From Polychytrium aggregatum (taxonomy: Eukaryota > Chytridiomycota > Chytridiomycetes > Polychytriales), in NCBI RefSeq assembly GCF_025602895.1, contig NW_026516312.1, forward strand, positions 92,404 through 156,403: a DNA stretch of 64,000 nucleotides. The letters are read 5' to 3'. Every line of letters starts with the position of its first letter. The first letter of the stretch is position 1. The notes under the pieces were generated by a model. That model saw only the letters and a list, made by a program, of their open reading frames with translations. It was not told the origin of the DNA and made no database searches. Positions 34,959 through 46,775 of the stretch are shown here, one piece after another. Both the position numbers and the translations under genes were made by a program.

Positions 34959-36754
34959 TCACTGCGGCCTCTCCGGGGCTGGCGAGCCTTGGCGACCAGG
35001 TTGGTTGCCTCGATCTCCCGGCAGAGGGGTGGGGAGCCGGGGCACATCAGGCACATCGGAGCCGGCTTGGCTCCAGTTGGTGAAGCCAAAGAGCCTGGAG
35101 CCCGAGGTCGAAGAGACGGTGCTCTGGCGACCCTTGGATGCCACAAAGTTGGCAGGCGAGCCGGGGCGGCTGGTGACGCTCTTGGTTCTGCGCAGAGCCA
35201 CATCGATCTTTTGCCACCAGTCTTCGCGCTCAGGCGGATGGATGTCGGCAGGCACATCCTCCTTGTCGAGGGCTGATCGTACAATCTCGCGACGCAGGGT
35301 CTGCGACTCGTACGCAATGTCGGGAAGCTGGATTGATTCGACCGAGCCTTGCGTGGTGAGGCCTCGGGTCGATTCGGTGTCGCTCACTACTCTGCCGATC
35401 GTGTTGGCTGACTTTCGGCGTCGGCGATAAACGACAAGCGACACGCCGGCAATGACGGCAGCAGCAGCGAGGGAGACGCCGAGAATGAGGGGCCATGCAG
35501 GTGAGGCTCCAGAAGGGCTTGGTCCGGGAGCGGTGGCTGGTTGTGTCGGCGTCGGCGAGATTGCAGCTGTGGGTGTGGGAGGCGCGCTGGAAAGCGAGAC
35601 ATTGCCTGGAAGAGCCGAGTCGAGCATGCATGTGGGAGTTGTGCAGCGGCAGAATGGTGAGTATTCAAAATCATGTCAAGGCAGGCAAGAAATGAATGAT
35701 GCGACATCAAAAAGCCGCCCCGGCGAGCCAGAAGGGCAGGTCCCAAGTGCCGAGAGGCAGGTTCGGGTGGCAACAGAGTGAGGCACTGGGCATTTGCACT
35801 TGCACTTGATTGAGCGTGAAGTGCAAGCAACAACGAAAGAGGAGATTGACTCGCACCTTGGAGATACACATCCATCATGACTTGATCGACAGCGATGCCG
35901 CCACAGCCATGGATGAACGAAGTGTGCGGGGACCGCCGACAGGGAGCATTGCAGCTTGAAGAAGACAGCTTTGCCAGACCGTTGAAGTGGGCTTGCGAGA
36001 ACGAGTAGCAGTAGCGGTTGCCGGCTGCGATGCCGCATGCGTAGTAGTTGCTGTCAAGACATAGGGCCAAACAGTCCTCGGGGGTGGTGTCACCGATGAT
36101 CATGTCGATCGACGAGCTGTTGCTGCTGTAGTCGACATTGTAGCAGCCTGGGTTTGGGCAGAGGCAGGCGGTGAGAAGCCGTGTGCTGTCGTGGTGCCGT
36201 CATGGCAAAGGTCGGGACAGGTCAAGGCACTGCCGAGGCAGAGATGCAGCCCGGATGCAGGTTCGGCGTACAGACTGGGGGCCATCTCCGAGATACAGAC
36301 CTACGTCGGTGAACGTTGTCTGGTTGAACTTTTTCTGGGCTTCGACGGGTGCAACTGCTCTGGACGAGGTGTCTGGGATGACCATCGATGTGTTGCCGGC
36401 GCCGACGAGATAGAGCGACGACCAGTCGACTGAGTTCTGGCTGCCGCCGCATCCGTTTGGAACAGGACAGGCAGTGTTACAGACAGAGGGCGAGCTTGCC
36501 TTGGTAAAGGTCTTCCAGGAGTCTGCGGAAGGGAGATCCCTGGATCCGACGCAGAGAGTGCCGAACGGCGATCCCGAGATGGCACACAGCAGAACCGAGT
36601 GAGCATCGCAGGCCGACACACAGGCCTGGATGGACGAGGTGGCCGAGGGGAACTGGGCCTGCATCTGGGAGAGCAGGCCGAAGCTGACCGACAGGAGCTG
36701 GGCTGCGTCCTGGTAGCAGCCCACAGACTGGTAAACGACATTGAGGGTGCTCAT
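34959..36754 (-). CDS. WSC-domain single-pass membrane protein
   Basis: Three exons on the minus strand: 36754-36301, 36147-35857, 35605-34959. All junctions are phase 1 and the product is 463 aa. Two WSC-type Cys-rich modules are visible. The first runs from SVGCYQDAAQ through CVSACDAHSVLLCAI to CNTACPVPNGCGG. The second runs from GCYNVDYSSN through CLALCLDSNYYACGIAAGNR to CNAPC and GCGG. A Ser/Thr/Pro stalk, one membrane helix (PLILGVSLAAAAVIAGVSLVV) with an RRRR stop-transfer, and a 150-residue cytoplasmic tail follow. WSC domains bind glycans, and in yeast Wsc proteins sense cell-wall stress, so a wall sensor is a reasonable inference. The ATG at 36754 gives no signal peptide, so a 5' exon is probably missing. 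Intron 1 uses an unusual GTCTGT donor. Confidence 0.8.
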
Positions 36755-37215
36755 GGCGAAATGCGATGCTGAGGCGATGCTGATGCGATGTTGATGCGAC
36801 AGGCAGAGAAGCAAGAGGGTCACACGGCCAGGGCAGTGCCGATGTGCCAGGAGCAGCAGCAGCTGGCGAGACTGTGTTTGGGGTCTGCTGGTCAGCCGGG
36901 GCTTGGGCAGCAGCCGTTGTCGAGAGGTTGTTCTGGACGAGGCAGGCGACAGACGAAAAGCTGCTCTGGGTGAGCGACAAGAAGGACTGCCGAGGCGCCG
37001 CGGTGGGGGGACGACGCAACGCGCGGATTGCTATTTCGGGACGACGGGCGCAACAGTCCCGGCTGGATGGTGTGGGCCTGCACGCCGAACGACAGCCCAG
37101 GGACAACAGCGCAGACCGCGGCGACACTCTGCCGCATGCAATAGCAGATGCGATAACAAATGCAATAACAAATGCAACGACACAGACACGGACGCTGCTC
37201 CAAAAGTTTAAAATG
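36755..37215. other. Upstream of the WSC gene, nothing firm
   Basis: May contain a signal-peptide exon for the WSC-domain gene (the frame upstream of its ATG is hydrophobic, reading VTLLLLCL, but lacks an ATG). A run of aacaaatgcaat-like units occurs at 37150-37180. Confidence 0.35.
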
Positions 37216-37288
37216 TACCCGAGACGAGACTCGAACTCGCAATCTTTGCCTTAGGAGGGCAACGCCTTATCCATTGGGCTACACGGGC
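37216..37288 (-). tRNA. tRNA-Arg (CCT)
   Basis: On the minus strand the 73-nt cloverleaf has acceptor GCCCGTG opposite CTCGGGT, anticodon stem TTGCC/GGCAA around loop CTCCTAA (anticodon CCT, reading AGG), T arm GCGAG-TTCGAGT-CTCGT and discriminator A. The acceptor contains a T-T mismatch at 6:67 and a G-T closing pair, so the stem is weaker than usual. No intron. A TTTT terminator follows at 37213-37210. Confidence 0.9.
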
Positions 37289-37603
37289 TGTCACAGATCG
37301 GCGGTCTCCCGCGCGCACCCTGATCGTGCCGCAGGACACAGGGTTGTTGGTACGACGCGTGCCACACTGTCCGTGGCACAGACGCGCTAGGGCGGAGCGT
37401 GGCTGCGCCGACACAAGGGCGCACCGCCGCCCGCGGCGATTGGCTGGCGGTGGCGAGGGCCGTCTCGGCTGCTCTCGGCCGCTCTCGGCCGCTCTCGGCC
37501 CTCCTCGCTGGGCACGCCGTCGTCGTTGGTCTTTTTTGGGCCGGTGTCTCCTCGTCATCGTTTGCCCTCCATCGCCGCTTCCTCCCGAGACACTCAGCCC
37601 ATC

Positions 37604-38987
37604 ATGCGATTCAACCTGCTCGTGCTTCTGGTGGCCCTCATCGCCGCCACCTGCTCGCTGGCCCTCAGCACCGAGGAAAAGGAGTCGCGCAAGTCCGCCG
37701 CCGAGGCCGCCGACCTGGAAATCGACTTTATCGACCATGACAAGGTCAATGCCACCCTCCACAACGGCAAGGGCATTACTGCTCTGATGTTCGGCGCCAA
37801 GTGGTGCGCTTTCACCCAGCGGTAAGCAGCCCAGCGGCGTCCACAGCAGCGGCGTCGACAGCAGCAGACCAAATTACGGTCCTCTCTCTGCCTTTATGTC
37901 CTGTCTGGCGAGGCTTGTTGTGGGTCCGGAGCCAGATCGATTCGACCAAAGTCTCGGTCGTTGACCCGAGTCGCTCCTTCTCGACAGATTCACTCCCAAG
38001 TGGCTCGAGGTCCAGAAGGCCGTCAAGGCCCAGGGCATCGACAAGGGCAACTTCCAGATGTTCAAGGTCGAGTGCAGCATCGACGAGCCCTTCTGCACGG
38101 TCCAATACAACATTGCCGGCTATCCCACTGTCCTCTTGTAAGTGCTCACCCAACCTCGCCCCTGCGGCTGTGACTTGCTTGAGGGCACTGCTGGCAGTGC
38201 AGTGACTGAACATTGCCGACGACGCTGTTGAGCAATCTGCTTTCGTCCACACGTCGTCTTGGGATCTTGATGAACTGCATTGATCTGTGACCGAAAACAC
38301 ATTCGCTCATTCATCCGGTGCGATGGCAATGTGGCTGGCCCGTTGGGCTGACGACTTGATGCTCGATTCGAACAGCTACCGCGACGGCCTTCTCCAGGGC
38401 GAATATCCCGACGACGATGAGCCCGAGGTTCTGTTGAGATACATTAAGAAGCAGGTCAGCAGCTACGACGCTGCTGTTTCCTCCTCGGCCGCCGCTGCTG
38501 CCGCTCGTGCCACTTCCACCGCCGCCCCCTTGCCCTCGGCTCCCGCTCCCCAGCAGCTCGAGGCTGTCACCGATGCCCCCAAGTCCGCTACCGCTCCCTT
38601 GGCTTCTGCTACTCAGGCCCAGGCCTCGACTGCTGACAAGTCCTTCGTTGCCGAGAACAACAACAGCGGCTCTGCCAACACCACCCAGGTAAATAGCCTC
38701 CTGATCCATTGAGCGGATGTCGTCCGGCGAACCGCCGCTGCTCTCGTATATCTGAAACAACAGTCTGCGATGCATGTTTGTTCTTGTGGCATCCGCTCTG
38801 AGTCTGGTCGGCCACTGACTAGCGCATTCCGCTGTTCCTGTAGACCTCGTCCGGCTGGAGCAGCTTTGCTGTCATTGGCGGCGTTGCCGTCTTTGCCGGC
38901 GTTGGATTTGTGGGCTATCGCGCCCTGAAGCGCAACGGCCGCAACGGAAGGGTTCGTTACCGCAAATCCGATGCTCTTTTGGGTTAA
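37604..38987 (+). CDS. Membrane-anchored thioredoxin-fold (PDI/TMX-like) protein with single-cysteine active site
   Basis: Four exons: 37604-37821, 37988-38137, 38376-38688, 38844-38987; GT-AG with phases 2, 2, 0; 274 aa. A signal peptide (MRFNLLVLLVALIAATCSLA) leads into a thioredoxin fold. GAKWCAFTQRFTPKW holds the active-site position as CAFT rather than CxxC, and YNIAGYPTVLLFYRDG carries the cis-proline. An Ala/Ser/Pro-rich stretch, a C-terminal helix (FAVIGGVAVFAGVGFVGY) and a basic tail follow. By family knowledge this is a secretory-pathway membrane protein. Loss of the second cysteine means it cannot act as a simple disulfide oxidase and may instead hold mixed disulfides or act as a chaperone. 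An AATAAA lies at 39215-39220. Confidence 0.87.
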
Positions 38988-39929
38988 TTTTTCTTGGTTT
39001 CGCTGGGGCGCGTTCGTGGGAGACGCCTCCCTCCAACACATCGGGCCTCGACTGTGTCGCTCGGTCAGGCCGATGAGGGACGGAGGAGGACCTGCAAAGA
39101 GCTAGACTTTGCACCTTGCTGTGGAGCTATTTTGTGGTTTGGCCTCGTGCCTGAGTAGAGAGGGTATTATGAGTGCAGTGCCGTTCGTGCGGTGCTATTC
39201 TGCCGGCGGCTGGAAATAAAGGCTGATTCGACTGTTCATGTGCACCCACATTTGACCTGCGACTGACGCATTCTCTGCTCACTTTCTGCACTCCATCGGC
39301 TGCCTCGGTCAACGTGCCAAATCCACAACCCGCAACACTCCCGGCGGCTGGAACTTGCGATGTGATGGGTGGTCGAAATGATGAATTGGCCCCCACCCCA
39401 TGGGCAATCCCTGACCCGCCCTCGCAATCGCTTCGCGCTGCGTGGATCAGCAGGTGGCTCTCCTCGGATGAGCGCCATCATACGTTGTCGAGCTGCGGTG
39501 CATCTCGGCCGACCTCATGACACGGCTTTGCCCCTTTGACCTGGTTACCTATAGCCCTGGGATGGCACCCCTCTCATTTCGATACTCGTATTACTCGCCG
39601 GTTGCTCGTAAATCCCTAGATCGAGCTGCGTGTCGCTCTCCCCTCCTATTTTCCGCTCGCTTCCATCACTGCTGTCCGCCCCCTCTTCTTCTGGGATGTC
39701 CCATGGGCGTCAGTCACTGGCAGTGAAGAAAATGAAACAGTTGTCGCCCACGGTACCCCGATTCATGTTCAGTCTCTCATATTGTGCTTCATTGACCGGC
39801 TCAAACCAAACCAAGCGAGACCGAGCTAGTCCACTCGCCCAAGAGCAGAGGGGCCAGGGGCTGGAGGAGAGGAGTGGAATGGCAAGAAGGACATGGCATC
39901 AACAGAGGCTTGGGTCCAAATGATCCAGA
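38988..39929. other. Intergenic between convergent genes
   Basis: Contains a polyadenylation signal (AATAAA, 39215-39220) 228 bases past the thioredoxin-fold stop. Otherwise no gene or repeat is recognised. Confidence 0.5.
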
Positions 39930-41140
39930 TTAGGGAGACATGGGAGTGGGACCAGGGGTACCAGCAGCCGCAGGAGCACCGCCGATGGGGCCATCCTTGC
40001 TGACCACGCTGTCGATGGCAACGAAGATCTCGACGCCCTTGGCCGCGGTAATCACAGGGTTGCCATTGAAGTCGACATTGAGGCGGTAGAAGACGGTGGA
40101 CACGTTGCCGGCAACGTCCAGATCCCGGCCCAGGACCGAGTCGAGGCCGCTGGTGAGGGCCTCGTCAATGGGCTGGGTCAGGGCCGAAGAGATCTGCGAC
40201 TTGACAACGTTTTCAACAAAGTCAATGGCCGTGGAGAGAATCTTGCCGGTGAAGCCCGAGCCGATCTTGGCGTCAAAGTTGGCGATGTTGATGGCAACGT
40301 CTGAGAGCGAGTTTGTCAAAACCAGGGTCAGGCCGGTGCGTCGCAAAAGCCGATCATGCCGGGACTGACAGTTCGAGGTTGTAGCCTTGGGCTTCAGCGC
40401 AACAGCATCGTGAGATGTAATCACCACGGCCGGGATTGCACCCCCGGATCGATAAGGCCGTTGTCTGCTGAGGCCACCTACGTACCAAAGACGTCGGTCT
40501 TGAGCTTGCCATCGGTTTCACTGAATCGGACTTTGGCATCGATGTTGAGGTCAATGTCGATCCAGACCTTTCCAAGCGAGGCGCCGACGGCCTCGAGGTC
40601 GAGCGAGACATCGACCTCGACTTCGCGGATCTTGACCAGGATGAATCCGTCTTGGATGGGCATCTCGACGAGCTTGATGTTGAAGGTCTCGATCTTGATG
40701 TTGTTGGCGGAGGCGAGCTCCTTCTTGCCGAGGAGCATCAGGTCCTTGCTGATGTGCTGGTCGCCGATCTTGGTGTCGAGAGCCAGGCGCTGGGCAATCG
40801 GGCCGATCCTGGAAGTATGAGTCGATGGCAGCATATGGTGGCGTCATGATACGAGGTTATCCAACGGCAATTCTGGCAGCAGCAGCTCTGGCAGGGTCAA
40901 GAAATCCACTCTCAAACGGAAGACAAATCAAGCATGCCGGACGGACGACGGAGGAGGGCTAAAGTGAGCGAAAAGGAGGTCGGGTACGGAGCTGCCGATT
41001 GTGAAGCAGCTCAAAGGGATCGAAGGCTGTTGAGATGTCGAGGCAGGCGGCGAAGCTTACAGGTTCGAGATCTCATTGAAGATGTCCTGGCACAGCGTGA
41101 TGGAGACAGAGTTGACCTTGGTGGCTCGGGGGCGGGACAT
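39930..41140 (-). CDS. Protein of unknown function, two amphipathic beta-rich repeats
   Basis: Three exons on the minus strand: 41140-41061, 40808-40486, 40300-39930; phases 2 and 1; 257 aa. It begins MSRPRATKVNSVSITLCQDI. Exon 2 alternates hydrophobic and polar residues (NNIKIETFNIKLVEMPI, then GFILVKIREVEVDVSLDLE and VWIDIDLNIDAKVRF). Exon 3 has DVAINIANFDAKIGSGFTG, an amphipathic helix, and STVFYRLNVDFNGNPVITA. Such alternation suggests a lipid-binding barrel of the BPI/TULIP or SMP kind, but that is a guess from pattern only. No signal peptide or membrane span is present. The tail is Pro/Gly/Ala-rich. Confidence 0.72.
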
Positions 41141-41674
41141 TGCTGGCGAGTGAGACGACGATCAGAGTTGTGGAGTTGGCAGAAGGGGGGGGCAGATGGA
41201 GACAGAGGAGCGAGGCGAGGCTGGCAGGCCGGTGGGGGCGGGAAAGACGAGGGGCTGCTGCTTGTGAGCCAGGCCACCCCGGAAGGTTGCTCCATTTGCC
41301 CCAGCCACCCGTCTGGCTGGAAGAGGAGCATGGAGGCCTCGGATCTGCGCTGGCGTCATGGAAAGGACGCTCGCTCAAAGTTCCAGGCGAACCTGGGCTC
41401 CACGGGACTCGATAGCAACCACGATCACCTGGGCACACCGTTTGGTCATGGCGGGTGAGTGGGTGTGTATTCACATCCAGGAAAAGTGACACGCAGGACT
41501 CAAAAACAGGGTGTCCCGTTTCGTTTTGGGTGGACTGTCGATTGGCCAAACAGTTGTTGTGGGGAAGCTGACGTCGGGCAAGGAGCACAACTAACGCCTT
41601 TTTGTATACACAAAGATGGAGGAGGCTAGACCAGGAGTCGGGACGCAGTAGCGAGTCGGATGGCAGAGAGCAAT
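41141..41674. other. Intergenic, nothing recognised
   Basis: About 530 bases between the unknown-function gene start and the eEF1B stop. Contains a G-rich run at 41187-41195. No gene is seen. Confidence 0.45.
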
Positions 41675-43122
41675 TTACAATTTGTTGAAGGCAGCAATGT
41701 CGACGGACTGGACGTGGTCCTCGTCGGCGCAAATCTTGTCGATGAGCTCGTCAGTGCTGACCTTGTCATCCTCGATGACACAGGTGATCTGGAGCTTCTT
41801 GATACCGAAGCCGACGGCGACTGGATAGATGCAGGGGACCAAAGCAGCTGTGTGAGCAATCGAGTCGCGCAGATGACGGAACGCAAAAGCAATCCAGACG
41901 AGAGGCGGGGCTTACCGAGCTTGTGGGTACCCCAGACGAGGCCATCCTGCTCAACAGCAAGGACGTTGTTGGTGAGCTCCTTCATGTCTGTGGATCAGAG
42001 AACGGTCAGTTTCTTCCAAAGCTGGTGGGGAATTGTTGCTATGCAGCCGTATGAAGCGCTGGTCGCATCAGCGTCGTCGATTGTGTCGAAATGGCCATAC
42101 CAGTCTCGTCATCCCAGGGCTTGACGTCGAGGATAACCATGGACTTGGCAACGGGCTTGGGCTCTGATTGGAACGTAGCCAAAGGTGTCACTATCTATCG
42201 ACAGATATCACGGGCAGAACCAGCGGGGATGGCAGCGCGGAAAGGATACGTACTGCCACCGGCCTTCTTGGCCTCGTAGGCGGCGACACGCTCGGCCTTG
42301 AGGCGCTCGGCCTCCTCATCATCATCGTCGGATCCGAAGAGGTCAATGTCGTCCTCATCCTCCTCCTCCTCCTTGGCAGGAGCAGGGGCAGCCTTGGCGG
42401 GGGCGGCCTTGGCGGGAACGGCCTTGACGGGCGAGGCGGGGCGAGCAACAGCACCACCGGGGCCGTAGGCAGAGGCAGCCTGCTTCTTGCCGGGGAGACT
42501 GCAGCAGACACGAATATCGTCAGGACAAGCAAAGCTGTTCCGCACAAGGCACCGAGACGGTGCGAGCATGCATCCGGACACATCCTGGACAGCGAGGGCC
42601 GCCATTGGGGGCGACAGAATGCTCAGGCGCTCTGGGACCGATGGCGACGATACGTACGCAGCAAGAGACTTGGACCAGATGTGGTGGTACCAGCGGGCGG
42701 CGTGGGGGTACTTGTTGGCATCGGGAGCCTTCTTGACAGCCTCGTAGACGGCAACATCGGCCTGGCTGGCCTCGTAGCTGGAACATGATGACAAGTCAGC
42801 GCGAAGGGGAGATGATCGCACATGGACAGAATGAGCCAGGGGGTCGAGCGGTTGGGCCGGAGCGGGGACTTGAGCAACCCACTGCTTGGAGATCGTTGGT
42901 GCAGACTTTCGCCGCCGCCACTGCCGGCCGATCGACCGGGAAAGACCCGGCCATCCCCGATCTCCCGAACAGGAGCCGGACAGAGACAGGGGACAAGCCG
43001 AGCTGAGCCGTCGAGCCAGATCAGCGCGAGAGGCACACTCACCCCTCAATGTACGATCGCTCCTCGAGGTAGGTGTTGAGAGCCTTGAGGCCAGAGTCCT
43101 TGTCGAGATCGGTGAAGCCCAT
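41675..43122 (-). CDS. EFB1: Translation elongation factor 1B, guanine-nucleotide-exchange subunit
   Basis: Six exons on the minus strand: 43122-43043, 42777-42658, 42498-42254, 42163-42101, 41987-41916, 41820-41675. Phases agree throughout and the product is 241 aa. The N-terminus ([20 protein letters not shown]) and the tyrosine/tryptophan block ([12 protein letters not shown]) form the GST-like part. A Lys/Ala/Pro linker and the acidic CK2-type patch ([16 protein letters not shown]) follow. The exchange domain then reads [34 protein letters not shown] and [16 protein letters not shown]. It reloads eEF1A with GTP during elongation. The length and final residues match the family, so the gene model is complete. 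Confidence 0.96.
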
Positions 43123-43318
43123 TATGACGATAGCAGAGGGAGGGTAAGAGGTGCAGCGAGGGAGACGAGATTTCGGGGTGAGGAAAAAGAAAAAGATCCC
43201 GAGAGAGGACCGATTTATTGAGACGCGGCGGATGCGAGGCTGGCGCGAGGAGCGAGGCGGCCGAGGCGCGCCGAGAGCAGGCGAGGACGGCACCGAGAGC
43301 CGCGGCGAGGGCGGCCAG

Positions 43319-43356
43319 CACACACACACACACGCGACTGGCGCACACACACACAA
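43319..43356. repeat. (CA)n microsatellite upstream of eEF1B
   Basis: Two CA runs (43319-43333 and 43344-43356) separated by about 10 bases, roughly 200 bases upstream of the eEF1B start, within a GC-rich, purine-skewed promoter region. Confidence 0.85.
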
Positions 43357-45274
43357 GCGCGTCGGCTGCCCGAAAAAAATTTTGTGCCCCACTTCATTTG
43401 GGGAAGGGCTGGCGAGGGCAAGGGCTGGCGCGCCGCCGCTGCGCACGGCCCCACGCGTGTTCGGCGGCCTTCGACCCACTTCGGCGCCGCCCGCCACTCT
43501 CGGCCGCGCTCTCGCTGCGTCCTCGTCGCCGCCGCGGTCTCGCCCACGCTGTGGCAGGAGCACGGAATTCATTTGATCGGGGTTCTGTGATCGGCCTGTG
43601 GCGCCCACAGACGAAAAAAACGGTATATCTATTGCGTCCTGTCGCGCATCTTTCGCCCGACCTGCTCTGTCCAGCAGCCGTCTCGGTGCGGCGGCGGGGC
43701 GATGCCGTCGAGGTTGGTGTTGGTGCCCGCGTTGCCGTGTTGGAATCGCCCAGCGGAAGGAAGGGCCGAAGCCAACGCAGCGCGTGGATCAGCACCATTG
43801 TCGAAGACGCCGTCCCGTCGCCGGTCTGCCAGCCAGCGTAAGTGTCTGCAATGCATCCGATGGGAGCAAGCAGCCAGCGTCGAGGCCGGTGCCGAGAGGA
43901 TGAAGATGTATTGGTCCGTGTTTCTGAGGTGGCGTAAGACCCCACCATACGAAGAGCCAATAACCACTTCTGATGCCGTCGTCTGGGAGACGGGAGCACC
44001 CGCCGGATCGCTGGCCCAGATGCGTTCATCGCGCCATCGCAATGATCTGACACTGTCCCGCTTTGTCCGACATAGTCAGCCGGACGATTTCAGCACTCCC
44101 AGGATTCTCCCCCAACATAACGGTCGGCTGCACACCCATTCATTTGGTAAGCATAGACACCAATCGCGTGTTCTACCCATCCCCCGGATACAGTGATGAA
44201 ATACTTTGCTATTTAACCCAGCTCTTCGAGGTCTTTGACTTGTGAGAGAAGATACTTTCTGATATCCACTCCTGACACTGGCGAGTCTGTACTCGCTGTC
44301 GCTGTCGTGCAATGACCGCTAACGCTGAATGTCTGTGTCGCATAGGAACCTGCTGTTCTCCCGTGCCTGGCAACACATCCTGGATGTCTGCCCATCATGG
44401 TGAGTTTTGGACCCGATGAGCTTTGTTGTGTGCGATCGGGCAATACCTGTGACGAAAAAACAGATAGGGACAACAGAAACACACGATGTTGATTTATCTG
44501 GGTGAACAATCACTGAGGCTGTCGCTCGATCGATTATTGGACGCTGGAAGCCATCGATGGGATGTGGCCTTGTTGCTAATGCGTCGCTCTGTCGCTGAAT
44601 AGGTTGATCTGTAAGTGAGGCGAACCGCGCCGCTCAACTGCTCGGCAAATCAAAGGATGATCCACAATGCTATTTAACCCAGCTCATTATGAAATACATG
44701 AGATGTCAACCTGTTCTGAAGCGTTTGCAGCGGGCACCGATGTTTTGTGCCTTGCTATCTGGAGTCTGCCGGCTGACAATCTTGTCTGAATCGCAGTTGA
44801 TTGCCGCCATCAAGCGTCATCGGATACGGGCCCACACTAGCATTCCACAGGTTCGTGTCTCCCCATACTCGATTGTCGAGATGCAGGCAATATCTCGTTC
44901 TGATGATTTCAGAGGCATTTGTCTGAGCACACTGTGTTTTGAGGACAATATCTGAGCTACCAAAACATTTACAACTGATCCGAGATGCGTTGAGCGACAG
45001 CGAGCCAAAGGGCCAATTCCGGTTGTTCATCCGGCTGACTCTGCCCACCTTGCTTTCCATCATTAGACTGCAACGAAACACTCCGAGCAATATCTCCATC
45101 CATGCCGTCGATTTTTATGCGGCAGAACGAGATGTCAATGTTGCTGTTCCTTTCTGCAGCCTGAATACATCATCATTGATCATTCGATATGTAATTGCTG
45201 GAATTCATATGCTGACTTTGTGTCACGGACTGAGAGTCCGAGCTGTGTCTTGGGTCGTGACCATCTCCAAAGGA
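43357..45274. other. Intergenic region, no gene recognised
   Basis: About 1.9 kb. The first 500 bases are GC-rich and allow long open frames on both strands with Arg/Ala/Pro-biased, motif-free translations, as expected from base composition. The rest is of ordinary composition. A phrase 'gctatttaacccagctc' occurs twice (near 44209 and 44669), a short dispersed repeat. Confidence 0.45.
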
Positions 45275-46775
45275 TCAAGACCACTTGCCGATTTGCTCGA
45301 GATGGCAAATCGCTCCTTCGTGGCCCTGGTCGGCAGACTTGCGATACCAGTACAGGGCAGCGTCGATGTTCTTGGGGACAGTGAAGCCATCTGTGAAGCA
45401 GTCACCGAGGTATTTCTGTCCATATCGATTGCATTGAGCAGCCGATTTGCGATACCACACGAATGCCTTGCCGTTGTCCCTCGATACACCATTGCCATGG
45501 TGGTAGCAATCGCCAATCCAAACTGGCTGTCGCTGTGGCCCTCGTTGGCGAGCACCTCAAAGATGCTCGCAGCTTTCTGCTGATCCTTTGTGGTTCCGCA
45601 TCTATGGAAGAGACACACGGCCATCAAGTGCCTGTAAAGCCAGTCACGATCCGATCCAAGTTGGCACAGCTCGTAGAACTTGCGTGAGGCGGATGTGTCG
45701 GATGTAGCCTACCATACATCGGCTGCTAGAGATTCATCTTCTCCGAGTGGGAACCCATTTGATTTGTTATCTCGGATGACTTTGATGCCTTCGGTTCGTC
45801 TCGGACGGTGCCCCGGTCGAGATAGTGCATCCAGCCGATCATGTGGGTGGCAATGGGTTTGATGATCGGATCCGAGGACCTGGTGCTGACTTCCTGCCAG
45901 TGGTTGAGTGCATCGTCGTCGCTCTGTTCGACACCATGGCCGATGAACGAGAACCAGCCACGGAGGAACACGATGTGGAGTCGGCCGTCTTCACTGCCTT
46001 GATCTGCAGCCTTTGAGTACCACTCGATGGCTGTGTTGAAGTCTTGATCGACACCTTCACCATTCTCATAGCGTAGACCAAGTGCGATTTGGGCCTGCGT
46101 CGTTCCCCGTTCTGCAAGTCTGCGATACAACTCGACGGCCTTGGTGTGGTCTTGGTCAACGCAGTGCCCCTTGAGATAGCACTCAGCCAGGTGGAACTGT
46201 GCCATTGTGTGGTTTGCGTAGGTTGCTGAGTGTAAGAATCGCAAGATGGGCTGGCAGATTGTTGGCGGTCTGGATTGGTCCACGAGCTGCTGGACACGGA
46301 GATCGACTTGAAGGATCCGTGCCAGGAAATACGATGCAGCAGCATTGCCTTGGTCTGCTTGATTATTCAACCAGGATCGGTTCGCTGTCACTTGATCCTT
46401 GCAATGAAGCGAGATGGCAATCTGGTCGCTTGGTGTGAGGCCGATTCGCAGCTGTCCGTCTGGATTGCACAGTCCTTCCTTCTGACACCAGGTGTGGAAG
46501 CGAGGCACCTTGGAGCTCAGGAGAAGACGGGTTCGCTTGCACACTCGGAGCAGGGTCTTGATTGTGTTCAAATCAAGGGCAAGCTGGAAGCTGTCGTTGC
46601 AGCAGATGATGGTGAAGATGTCTGGGTTGTGGTTGAATGATGTTCGCATTGGATCCATTACCGACAAGCTTGTTCCTGCCCCAGCCACATTGCTCGATCC
46701 ATCGCGTGGCTCGACTTGGCTTTGGTAGGTGGCAGATGACCCCGTAGTTGAAGCAGGCTTGTTCATGCTGGCCAT
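45275..46775 (-). pseudogene. Sel1-repeat protein gene, disrupted
   Basis: Sel1-like (TPR-type) repeats run through this region on the minus strand: AQFHLAECYLKGHCVDQDHT, then IALGLRYENGEGVDQDFNTA, and near the end GVSRDNGKAFVWYRKSAAQ and NIDAALYWYRKSADQGHEGA. The reading is broken three times. A frame change near 45790-45797 is needed to pass from HYLDRGTVRDE to GIKVIRDNKSNG. An in-frame TAG lies at 45709-45711. One base is missing near 45512-45516, where FGL should continue into DCYHHGNG. The ATG at 46775 is the likely original start. Very short introns do not explain these breaks. Sequencing error at one site is possible but unlikely at all three. Confidence 0.8.

Noticed and set aside
40380-40480. 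Possible tRNA (ccggg...cccgg-like arms) near 40420
   Set aside because: No acceptor or anticodon stem could be formed; the segment lies in an intron of the unknown-function gene.
43151-43850. Several long overlapping open frames upstream of eEF1B
   Set aside because: High GC removes stop codons in all frames; translations are Arg/Ala/Pro-biased and motif-free.
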